From contig CAJWOD010000021.1 of the NCBI GenBank assembly GCA_913044145.1, forward strand, positions 1-13,229: a stretch of 13,229 bases of DNA. Reading direction: 5' to 3'. Source of the DNA: an uncultured Nitrospina sp. (lineage in GTDB: Bacteria; Nitrospinota; Nitrospinia; Nitrospinales; VA-1). This document shows positions 1-5,948 of the stretch, one piece after another. The notes beneath the pieces were generated by a model. That model worked only from the letters and a program-made list of their open reading frames with translations. It did no database searches and was not told the DNA's origin. How positions within the stretch are numbered: the stretch's first letter is position 1; each line of letters begins with the position of its first letter. The position numbers and the translations under genes are program-made.

Positions 1-1353
1 GGAGTACACATTAAAACCAATATCAAATAATGCTAAACGATTCAGTTGGTTTCTTCCATCAAAAATAAAGGCGGGTTTTTCCATTTTGTCAAAAATCTCT
101 TGAAAATCGAGTTTAGAGTATTCTGCCCAATCGGTAATCAAGGCAATTCCGTGAACCCCTTCTGCAGCCTTGTAAGGGCCTTCCACAAATTCTAAATTTT
201 CTAAATCCTGCAAATCGTTTCGAGCATTTTTAAGAGCTTGGGGATCTGTAATTCGCAGATAAGCCTTTTCCTCCAACAAGCGTTTGCAAATATAAATAGC
301 AGGTGAATCACGTGTATCTCCGGTATTTGGTTTGAATGCAAACCCAAATATCGCAAGTTTTTTTCCAGCCAATGTATTAAACATGGCTTGAAGAATCCGT
401 CTAACATAATGTTCCATTTGATAATCATTCAAACTTACTACTTGTTGCCAAAATGAAGCAACTTCATTCAACTGATAATGCTCGCATAAATACACCAAAT
501 TCAAAATATCCTTACGGAAACAGGAACCTCCAAAACCAGGCCCGGCATTTAAAAATTTTGCTCCTATACGGGAGTCTTTGCCTACAGCTTTGGAAACCTC
601 TGTAACATCTGCCTCAGTGACTTCACAAAGCGTCGCAATAGAATTAATGGAAGAAATTCTTTGAGCCAAAAAACCATTTGAGACCAGCTTTGAGAGCTCA
701 CTACTCCAAAGATTGGTTGTGATTAAATTTTCTTTAGGAACCCAGTGTAAATATAAATCAACAAGTTCTTGACGTGCTGCCAATCCAGCAGGAGTATCTT
801 TAGAACCAATTAGGACTCGATCCGGGAACTCCATATCTCTGACCGCTGTACCCTCAGCCATAAATTCTGGATTAGAAAGAATTTCAAACCGCACTTTTTC
901 ATTTCCAGAATGTAAAATATTTTCGAGTGTAGCTGCTGCACGAACAGGCAGGGTGCTTTTTTCCACTATAATCTTATTTGATTTTGAGTTTTCTTTAATA
1001 CGTCGCGCCGTCTGCTCTATGAATTGAAGATCCACCGCTTTTCCAGCACCTTCTCCAAATTTTTTAATTGGTGTATTAACACACACAAAAATAATATCTG
1101 CCTGATCGATGGAGGTATCAATATCGCTGGAGAAAAACAAGTTCTTGCCCCGGACCTTCAGTAACCTATCCCTCAAACCAGGCTCAAATATGGGCAACTC
1201 ATTTGAATTCCAGGCAGCAATTCTTTCTTCGGAAATATCTACGACGGTAATCTTATAATCTGAGCATTTATTGGCTATGATAGTCATGGTGGGACCGCCT
1301 ACATAACCAGCGCCAATGCATAAAATATTTTTTTTGAAGTTTTTTGGGGGCAT
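1..1353 (-). CDS. ugd: UDP-glucose 6-dehydrogenase, eukaryotic-type (C-terminus cut by window edge)
   Basis: This cytosolic enzyme oxidises UDP-glucose to UDP-glucuronate with two NAD+, supplying precursors for surface polysaccharides. Translating from the ATG at 1353 gives 451 residues with no stop before base 1. Visible motifs are the Rossmann loop GAGYVGG (14-20), VNTP (92-95), EKST (131-134), LSNPEF (159-164) and GFGGSCFRKD (273-282) with catalytic Cys278. The C-terminal UDP-binding domain includes GFAFKPNTGDTR (337-348) and FIFDGR (429-434). From memory, stretches such as SSELSKL, FLAQRISSINSI, LNLVYLCE and KPAFIFDGR match animal UGDH more closely than classical bacterial Ugd/TuaD. Human UGDH has about 494 residues and its conserved domain ends just after the IGF.. 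segment seen here, so only a few residues are probably missing. An in-frame TAA at 1384-1386 fixes the start region. No convincing Shine-Dalgarno is present. It follows a terminator, so it may begin its own unit. Confidence 0.95.
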   Translation of the reverse strand, partial: MPPKNFKKNILCIGAGYVGGPTMTIIANKCSDYKITVVDISEERIAAWNSNELPIFEPGLRDRLLKVRGKNLFFSSDIDTSIDQADIIFVCVNTPIKKFGEGAGKAVDLQFIEQTARRIKENSKSNKIIVEKSTLPVRAAATLENILHSGNEKVRFEILSNPEFMAEGTAVRDMEFPDRVLIGSKDTPAGLAARQELVDLYLHWVPKENLITTNLWSSELSKLVSNGFLAQRISSINSIATLCEVTEADVTEVSKAVGKDSRIGAKFLNAGPGFGGSCFRKDILNLVYLCEHYQLNEVASFWQQVVSLNDYQMEHYVRRILQAMFNTLAGKKLAIFGFAFKPNTGDTRDSPAIYICKRLLEEKAYLRITDPQALKNARNDLQDLENLEFVEGPYKAAEGVHGIALITDWAEYSKLDFQEIFDKMEKPAFIFDGRNQLNRLALFDIGFNVYS

Positions 1354-1390
1354 TAAAGACTTTTCAGCACGATGCTCGCACTCTTAATAG

Positions 1391-1425
1391 AAAAAAGGTC
1401 TGGCCCAGATCGGACCAGACCTTTT
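1391..1425 (-). terminator. Rho-independent terminator after the cytochrome gene
   Basis: A perfect 11-bp inverted repeat pairs 1393-1403 (AAAAGGTCTGG) with 1415-1425 (CCAGACCTTTT) around an 11-base loop. Read on the minus strand, the stem is followed by a run of six T (complement of 1391-1396). It lies 21 bases beyond the cytochrome stop and before the dehydrogenase start, so it should end the cytochrome transcript. On the plus strand the T tract is only four bases long, so bidirectional use is less likely. Confidence 0.9.
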
Positions 1426-1446
1426 GACAAATGGTATCAAGAAAAA

Positions 1447-2382
1447 TCAGCCTTTTTTATATTTATACGTTTTTTTCTTACTATTATAGGGTTTAGTTCC
1501 TTTTTTAAACTTGAGCTTACCCTTTTTAATTTTAAAATCTTCTATCACCAGTGGAGTTTTTTCTGTTTGGCCTTGTTCCTTGGCACGGTCTTTTACTTTC
1601 TCCAGTTTCTGGTCAGCATTATCTTCGTTCCAGAAGTCAGCTATTTTATGAACCTTTAATTTACGTTCCTCAAAATTGAATTTATATTTATCATGCACCG
1701 AAGGTTTAAATGGTGTATTCGGATGAGTATGACATCGAGTACATACATTGGAATAGTCCCATCTCTGCCCATATTTTTCGGTATCAGCTTTTGTGAAATC
1801 CCCTTTTGAAGATTTCATAACTGCTCTAAACTGGGAACCGCCTGCTACCGAATGGCACATTTCACAACCGACCTGCTCTTTATTAGGCTCTTCAGGGTCA
1901 ATCTTTGTGGCTGTATCCTTACCTTTTTTGTTTTTTGAACCCGCAGGTTTAAAACCTCCTTTTTGCCTATAACCAGTAGTGTGACAGCGAAGACACAGGG
2001 GTGTTGTTGTGTAATCCTTGTTGGGATCTAGCTTCACTCTTTCCTTGGCTTCTTTACGCACACCGGCTTTTAAAAGGTTATAAGTATTTCCATGGGGAGA
2101 CTTTGTCCAAGCCTGATAATAAGGATCATGACAACTACCATTACATTTAACAGCCCCAACAAATTTTGGTTTTTTGCGCAGATCTTTGACTGCTTTCGCT
2201 CGTTTTTTCGGCTTAACATTCCACCGATCAAACATCGCATTTTCTTCATCTGTTAACTTAATCTTTTTCTTTTTCTTCTTAGCATCTACCTCACCACTTG
2301 CTCCAAAGACTAGGAGAAGAACCACCATAAAGAGGCTCAAAAATTTTAGCGTTTTACCCAATTCTAATGATACTTTCTTCAC
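1447..2382 (-). CDS. Exported tetrahaem c-type cytochrome, cytochrome c554-like
   Basis: This 311-residue protein is predicted to be a periplasmic or surface electron carrier. It has a signal peptide: basic N-terminus, hydrophobic core at about 13-27, and a probable cut after VDA at 34, followed by six lysines. Haem sites are C80-NGS-C84-H85 (a non-standard CX3CH), C130LRCH134, C173EMCH177 and C214TRCH218. After the first site, the Y-Y-x-A-W-x-x-S-x-H segment (88-97) resembles the cytochrome c554/c-prime family, where this His may act as a distal ligand. The protein is very lysine-rich, with a basic tail (about 281-311). The start is GTG at 2380-2382, 4 bases after AAGGAGG (2387-2393). It has its own promoter candidate and terminator, so it is probably monocistronic. 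The redox partner is unknown. Class assignment is confident; the c554 subfamily is less so. Confidence 0.88.
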   Translation of the reverse strand: MKKVSLELGKTLKFLSLFMVVLLLVFGASGEVDAKKKKKKIKLTDEENAMFDRWNVKPKKRAKAVKDLRKKPKFVGAVKCNGSCHDPYYQAWTKSPHGNTYNLLKAGVRKEAKERVKLDPNKDYTTTPLCLRCHTTGYRQKGGFKPAGSKNKKGKDTATKIDPEEPNKEQVGCEMCHSVAGGSQFRAVMKSSKGDFTKADTEKYGQRWDYSNVCTRCHTHPNTPFKPSVHDKYKFNFEERKLKVHKIADFWNEDNADQKLEKVKDRAKEQGQTEKTPLVIEDFKIKKGKLKFKKGTKPYNSKKKTYKYKKG

Positions 2383-2450
2383 GTCCCCTCCTTAGGTCTC
2401 TGAATGAAGATAAATTAATGCAAAAAATTTCTTCAAAAACTACTAGCGAA

Positions 2451-2479
2451 AGGATAGTATAAATACATCAGGGGGTCAA
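2451..2479 (-). promoter_or_regulatory. Candidate sigma70-type promoter for the cytochrome gene
   Basis: On the minus strand a -35 element TTGACC (complement of 2474-2479, 5 of 6 to consensus) lies 17 bp from a -10 element TATCCT (complement of 2451-2456, 4 of 6). The implied start near 2444 gives a leader of about 60 bases before the GTG at 2382. Spacing and placement fit, but the -10 is only fair and the region is AT-rich. Confidence 0.45.
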
Positions 2480-2485
2480 TACCCA

Positions 2486-2511
2486 TTTACTTTAATTTAT
2501 TGAAAAGTAAA
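2486..2511. repeat. AT-rich inverted repeat upstream of queA
   Basis: TTTACTTT (2486-2493) and AAAGTAAA (2504-2511) form a perfect 8-bp inverted repeat around a 10-base spacer. It lies 33 bases before the queA start and just upstream of the cytochrome -35 element. It could be an operator serving the divergent pair or a weak hairpin. Its AT richness means chance is not excluded. Confidence 0.35.
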
Positions 2512-2543
2512 GCATATTTTTATTCATTCGGCCTTATAAATCT

Positions 2544-3590
2544 TTGAAAACTAACCTTTCTAATTTTGACTTTGACCTTCCTTCAGATTTAATTGCCCAA
2601 AAACCTTTGCCTGAACGTGACCAATCACGCTTGCTGGTAGTAAACCGTAAAAAAGGTACTCTATCCCATGATATTTTTCCCAATTTAAGTCGACATCTAA
2701 TTGTACCCCCTTTAATGGTTTTTAATAATACGCAGGTGATACCTGCAAAAATTTTCGCAAATCTTGAACACAACGGAAAGCTCGTAGAGTTAATTTTGAT
2801 TCGAAAAATTTCTTCTGGAATTTGGGAAGTTCTTATGAAAGGAAAAATGAAGCCTGGAACTAAATTAAATTTTCAGGGAAGTCTGTTGGTTGGATATTTT
2901 ATCAAAAGAAATGCAGAACGAGCAGTGATTGAATTTTCATCTCAACAAATTTTAGACGACTATTTAAAAAATTATGGGCGTATGCCTCTACCTCCTTATA
3001 TCCATAGAAAGAAAGAGGATTCGTCTATTATCCAGCAACAAGATAAAATTCGTTATCAGACAGTTTTCGCCTCACAGAGTGGAGCAATTGCTTCACCCAC
3101 AGCTGGCCTGCATTTTACTAAAACCCATTTAAAAAATCTTAAAGCTAACAATATAGATATGGCTTATCTAACACTTCATGTTGGGCCAGGAACTTTTAAA
3201 CCTATCCGTACTGAGGACTTCTCAAAGCATGAAATGGAGGCTGAGATTTTTCGAATCACACCTAAAAATTGGAATTTAATTACTGAAAGTAAAAAGAAAG
3301 GACAACCTATATTAGCGGTAGGTACAACGTCAACCCGAGCGCTGGAAGCGCAAGTATTTAAAAAACCTATCCGAAAAACCCGGTCTGGATCGACAAATTG
3401 CTTTATTATTCCAGGATGGCACTTTAAAAATGTAGATCATTTACTTACTAATTTTCACCTACCAAAATCAACCTTGTATTTGTTGGTTTCAGCATTTTGC
3501 GGCAAAACCCTGGCAAAAAAAGCATACAACGAAGCTATCAACCGGAAATATCGTTTTTTTAGCTACGGAGATGCTATGCTTTTATTATAA
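2544..3590 (+). CDS. queA: S-adenosylmethionine:tRNA ribosyltransferase-isomerase (QueA)
   Basis: QueA transfers and isomerises the ribosyl group of S-adenosylmethionine onto 7-aminomethyl-7-deazaguanine in tRNA, making epoxyqueuosine at the wobble position of tRNAs with GUN anticodons. The 348 residues match the usual 340-355. Family motifs are in order: NNTQVIPAK (61-69), GRMPLPPYI (145-153), YQTVFAS (171-177), SPTAGLHF (184-191), HVGPGTFKP (202-210), HEMEAE (219-224), VGTTSTRALE (239-248) and TNFHLPKSTL (302-311). The TTG start at 2544 puts the protein in register with the usual K-x-x-x-F-x-F-x-L-P beginning, but there is no recognisable Shine-Dalgarno and no nearby in-frame ATG. It is the only plus-strand gene here, divergent from the cytochrome and convergent with the HU/IHF gene, so it is probably transcribed alone. 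No other queuosine gene is in view. Confidence 0.96.
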   Translation: MKTNLSNFDFDLPSDLIAQKPLPERDQSRLLVVNRKKGTLSHDIFPNLSRHLIVPPLMVFNNTQVIPAKIFANLEHNGKLVELILIRKISSGIWEVLMKGKMKPGTKLNFQGSLLVGYFIKRNAERAVIEFSSQQILDDYLKNYGRMPLPPYIHRKKEDSSIIQQQDKIRYQTVFASQSGAIASPTAGLHFTKTHLKNLKANNIDMAYLTLHVGPGTFKPIRTEDFSKHEMEAEIFRITPKNWNLITESKKKGQPILAVGTTSTRALEAQVFKKPIRKTRSGSTNCFIIPGWHFKNVDHLLTNFHLPKSTLYLLVSAFCGKTLAKKAYNEAINRKYRFFSYGDAMLLL

Positions 3591-3615
3591 CTTTATATTC
3601 TTGATCAAGAGTTAA

Positions 3616-3906
3616 TCAGGGTGTCGCTTCACCCTCGTCTACAGCTTGCTTGAAAAACTTGCCTGATTTAAAGCGAACCACCTTTCGAGCAGAAATTTCA
3701 GCCTCTTCCCCTGTTTTGGGATTTCTTCCCACCCGTTTGGATTTCGCACGCACCTGAAAAGTACCAAATCGACGCAAGATGACCGGTTCTCCGTGGCCCA
3801 ATGATTCCTTAATTAGCTCAATCACTGTTTCCACAGCCTCTTCTGCTTTGACTCTGGATAGACTGGCCCGAGATGACACCTGATTGATGATATCCTGTTT
3901 GGTCAT
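3616..3906 (-). CDS. HU/IHF-family nucleoid DNA-binding protein
   Basis: This is a small basic DNA-bending protein that acts as a dimer on chromosomal DNA. The 96 residues cover the whole fold: N-terminal helices (about 3-37), RRFGTF (45-50), then the DNA-gripping arm with GRNPKTGEE (60-68), where Pro63 would intercalate, and ISARKVVRFKSGK (71-83). The GRNPKTGE arm and the -x-x-ARKVV segment look somewhat more IHF-alpha-like than HU-like, but I cannot separate them safely. The start is ATG at 3904-3906, because AAGGAG (3914-3919) sits 7 bases upstream. An in-frame TTG at 3925-3927 would place that ribosome site inside the coding region. It is separated from ftsB by 385 bases with its own promoter candidate and ends 25 bases from queA in a convergent arrangement. 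Confidence 0.93.
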   Translation of the reverse strand: MTKQDIINQVSSRASLSRVKAEEAVETVIELIKESLGHGEPVILRRFGTFQVRAKSKRVGRNPKTGEEAEISARKVVRFKSGKFFKQAVDEGEATP

Positions 3907-3913
3907 ACTTCTT

Positions 3914-3919
3914 CTCCTT
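3914..3919 (-). promoter_or_regulatory. Shine-Dalgarno deciding the HU/IHF start
   Basis: On the minus strand AAGGAG lies 7 bases before the ATG at 3906. This spacing supports that ATG over the in-frame TTG seven codons upstream. Confidence 0.85.
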
Positions 3920-4077
3920 AAAAGCAAGCTATTGATATTTGTAAATGGCTTTTCGTTTTCAGTTTATAAATGCAAAATAAATTATCTTAACAACCGAATC
4001 ACCTATTAAAATAATTCCAGACAATAGCCCATATAGGTGTCGATTGAAAAACTCTAATATTTGATATTGATATGTTC

Positions 4078-4105
4078 ACTTTATCACTTAAAATAAAAAT
4101 ATCAA
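4078..4105 (-). promoter_or_regulatory. Candidate promoter for the HU/IHF gene
   Basis: The minus strand reads TTGATA (4100-4105, 5 of 6 to a -35), 16 bp, then TAAAGT (4078-4083, 4 of 6 to a -10), preceded by TGA as in extended -10 promoters. The -35 lies inside one ATTGATAT octamer, and a second octamer (4066-4073) covers the expected start point. This would suit autoregulation or another repressor. Such matches arise easily in AT-rich DNA. Confidence 0.35.
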
Positions 4106-4291
4106 TCATAAATTCAAGAATTTAGCAGTTTTTTCAAATTCAAAAATTGATTAATTTCCGGATTAATTTTTGCAAATTACGTTAAATTATTCCACAGAGA
4201 TAATCGTTTATTTAAAAAGGTTTATAGACATATTCCCCTCGTAAAAATAATACGGAAATCAAGAAGATCTATAAAATAAATTAGGGTGAGA

Positions 4292-4606
4292 TTATTTTAC
4301 GTGTGGAAATGAGGATGGACTAGACACAATTCGATAAACTTGATCACCGGGTTTAGCAAGGTTCAGCTTTTCCCTAGCAATCTTTTCAATCTCATAAGGG
4401 TCAGATTTTAGTGCTAAGATATTTTGCCGCAACAAATTATTATGCAGTCGCAACTCTTCATTCTCTTCTTTTATTTTTACTTGTTCCTGTTCGAATCGAT
4501 AAGCATTCAATATTCCATTTTCATGAAAAACAGCCATTATCATCAATAGAATAAAAAACCCAAGGCTTAGTAAAATTATTTTTTGGTAATTTGTATTTAT
4601 GTTCAT
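4292..4606 (-). CDS. ftsB: Cell division protein FtsB (septum formation initiator family)
   Basis: FtsB is a bitopic inner-membrane divisome protein that forms a complex with FtsL and FtsQ and helps activate septal wall synthesis. From the ATG at 4606 the protein has 104 residues: a short cytoplasmic N-terminus, one transmembrane helix (about 9-27), a periplasmic coiled coil rich in E, Q, L and N (about 36-66), then the family signature DPYEIEKIAREKLNL (69-83) and KPGDQVYRI (85-93). The frame stays open upstream into eno, to 4711. I prefer 4606 because it gives the usual family length and topology and sits 40 bases after the eno stop. The Shine-Dalgarno is weak, so it may depend on translation of eno. 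The eno-ftsB neighbourhood is widespread in Gram-negative bacteria and strengthens the call. Confidence 0.9.
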   Translation of the reverse strand: MNINTNYQKIILLSLGFFILLMIMAVFHENGILNAYRFEQEQVKIKEENEELRLHNNLLRQNILALKSDPYEIEKIAREKLNLAKPGDQVYRIVSSPSSFPHVK

Positions 4607-4646
4607 AGAACTACAACAACTTTTTAACGTTATAAATAAAGTGCCA

Positions 4647-5933
4647 TCAAGAAAGATTATAAAAAACCTCTTTACCACGGTATATAGCCGTGTCACCAAG
4701 AATTTCTTCAATTCTAAGGAGTTGATTGTATTTTGCTGTCCGGTCTGTTCTGCATAAAGAGCCCGTTTTTATTTGCCCCGCATTAACAGCAACAGAAATA
4801 TCAGCAATACTTGTATCTTCAGTTTCACCGGAGCGGTGAGAAATCACAGCGGTATAACCTGCACGTTTTGCCATTTCTACAGCATCCAGAGTTTCTGTAA
4901 GCGTTCCTATCTGGTTGACCTTAATCAATATAGAGTTTCCTATGCCCTTTTCTATTCCTTTAGTTAGAATTTTAGTATTGGTAACAAAAAGGTCATCGCC
5001 GACAATTTGAACTCGATCACCCAGTTTTTCGGTTAACTTTTTCCATCCTGACCAGTCGTCTTCAGCCAATCCGTCTTCGATACTAATTATGGGAAATTTA
5101 GCTGCAAGATCTGAAAGATAATCTATCATCTGCGATGATGAAAGCTTAGCGTCATTTTCTGCAGCAAGTGTGTATTTATTTTTTAAATAAAGTTCACTCG
5201 CTGCAACGTCCAAAGCAATAAGAATATCTTTACCAATTGCATATCCTGCACTTTTTACTGCCTTGATTAAAACTTCAATCGCCTGTTCATTGGACTGCAA
5301 GTCAGGAGCAAAACCACCCTCGTCACCCACAGAGGTATTAAATCCACCTTTTTTCAAAACCCCTTTCAAATGATGAAAAATCTCTACTCCCATCTGTAAA
5401 GCTGCTGAAAAACTTTTAGCACCAACCGGAACAATCATAAACTCCTGAATATCAACATTATTATCGGCATGCATACCGCCGTTTAAAACATTCATCATCG
5501 GTACTGGCAACTCTTTGGCATTGCTACCACCAATATATTGAAATAAGGGTAAATCTAATTCGTTAGAAGCTGCCTGCGCTACAGCCAAGGAAACTCCCAA
5601 GGTTGCATTTGCCCCAAGTTTGCTTTTATTAGAACTACCATCCATTTCAATCATCAACCGATCCATCAAAACCTGCTCGGTAACCTCAATCCCGACAATT
5701 TCTGCGGCAATCTTACTATTTACATTTTTGACGGCTTTTTGAACACCTTTACCCATAAATACTTTCATATTGCCATCACGCAACTCTACTGCTTCACGAG
5801 AACCTGTCGAGGCTCCTGAGGGAACGGCTGCTCTTCCCATAGCACCACTTTCCAACATAACGTCAACTTCAAGAGTGGGGTTTCCACGAGAATCGAGAAT
5901 CTGTCTTGCCTGTACACCAATAATTTCACTCAT
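4647..5933 (-). CDS. eno: Enolase (phosphopyruvate hydratase)
   Basis: Enolase interconverts 2-phosphoglycerate and phosphoenolpyruvate in cytosolic glycolysis and gluconeogenesis, using Mg2+. The 428 residues match the family length. The N-terminal domain has ILDSRGNPT (12-20) and the mobile loop VPSGASTGSREA (37-48). The barrel carries GDEGGFAP (203-210) with general acid Glu205, metal ligands Asp242, Glu286 and Asp313, general base Lys338 (LIKVNQIGTLTE), SHRSGETED (365-373) and Lys389 (GQIKTGSL). All catalytic residues appear intact. The ATG at 5933 follows the hemL stop by 15 bases with only a weak AGAG-like ribosome site. It is followed by ftsB 40 bases on and is probably transcribed with mtnP and hemL. 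Confidence 0.98.
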   Translation of the reverse strand: MSEIIGVQARQILDSRGNPTLEVDVMLESGAMGRAAVPSGASTGSREAVELRDGNMKVFMGKGVQKAVKNVNSKIAAEIVGIEVTEQVLMDRLMIEMDGSSNKSKLGANATLGVSLAVAQAASNELDLPLFQYIGGSNAKELPVPMMNVLNGGMHADNNVDIQEFMIVPVGAKSFSAALQMGVEIFHHLKGVLKKGGFNTSVGDEGGFAPDLQSNEQAIEVLIKAVKSAGYAIGKDILIALDVAASELYLKNKYTLAAENDAKLSSSQMIDYLSDLAAKFPIISIEDGLAEDDWSGWKKLTEKLGDRVQIVGDDLFVTNTKILTKGIEKGIGNSILIKVNQIGTLTETLDAVEMAKRAGYTAVISHRSGETEDTSIADISVAVNAGQIKTGSLCRTDRTAKYNQLLRIEEILGDTAIYRGKEVFYNLS

Positions 5934-5948
5934 AATTTTTCTCTATAG

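Larger units (their letters stand above)
3907..4291. other. 385-base AT-rich spacer upstream of the HU/IHF gene
   Basis: No gene is supported here. The HU/IHF control region should lie in it. One minus-strand promoter candidate is TTGATA (4100-4105) 16 bp from TAAAGT (4078-4083), preceded by TGA as an extended -10. A second, weaker one is TTGTTA (3988-3993) 19 bp from TATAAA (3963-3968). The octamer ATTGATAT occurs at 3931-3938 and 4066-4073 and inverted at 4099-4106. Other structure includes the palindrome AAATTC-AA-GAATTT (4110-4123) and a 9-base direct repeat GATTAATTT (4149-4157 and 4161-4169). I see no GC-rich hairpin with a T run to end the ftsB transcript. Confidence 0.6.

Noticed and set aside
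1372..1659. Plus-strand ORF of 95 codons
   Set aside because: It lies opposite the cytochrome gene and its terminator, is biased to F, L and I from reading lysine codons backwards, and has no recognisable domain.
2174..2395. Plus-strand ORF of 73 codons opposite the cytochrome signal peptide
   Set aside because: It is an antisense shadow: its phenylalanine run is the complement of the lysine run.
2534..2773. Minus-strand ORF of 79 codons opposite the queA 5' end
   Set aside because: queA is a clear family match on the other strand, and this frame has no ribosome site or motif.
3599..3610. TCTTGATCAAGA palindrome between queA and the HU/IHF gene as a terminator
   Set aside because: It is a perfect 12-base palindrome with no loop, low GC and no T run on either side.
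3907..3927. Longer HU/IHF start at TTG 3927
   Set aside because: The seven extra codons are the leader and Shine-Dalgarno itself (AAGGAG read as Arg codons), and the HU/IHF fold begins at the ATG at 3906.
4188..4200. DnaA-box-like TTATTCCACA and AT-rich surroundings as a possible replication origin
   Set aside because: It has an extra base against TTATNCACA, it is the only such match I noticed, and there is no dnaA, dnaN or gidA neighbour.
4490..4502. Short GTTCGAATC sequence resembling a tRNA T-loop
   Set aside because: It lies inside ftsB coding sequence and has no matching acceptor, D or anticodon stem.
4607..4711. Longer ftsB start at 4711
   Set aside because: It would overlap eno by 65 bases and add 35 residues that are not part of the FtsB fold. 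The ATG at 4606 gives the standard topology.
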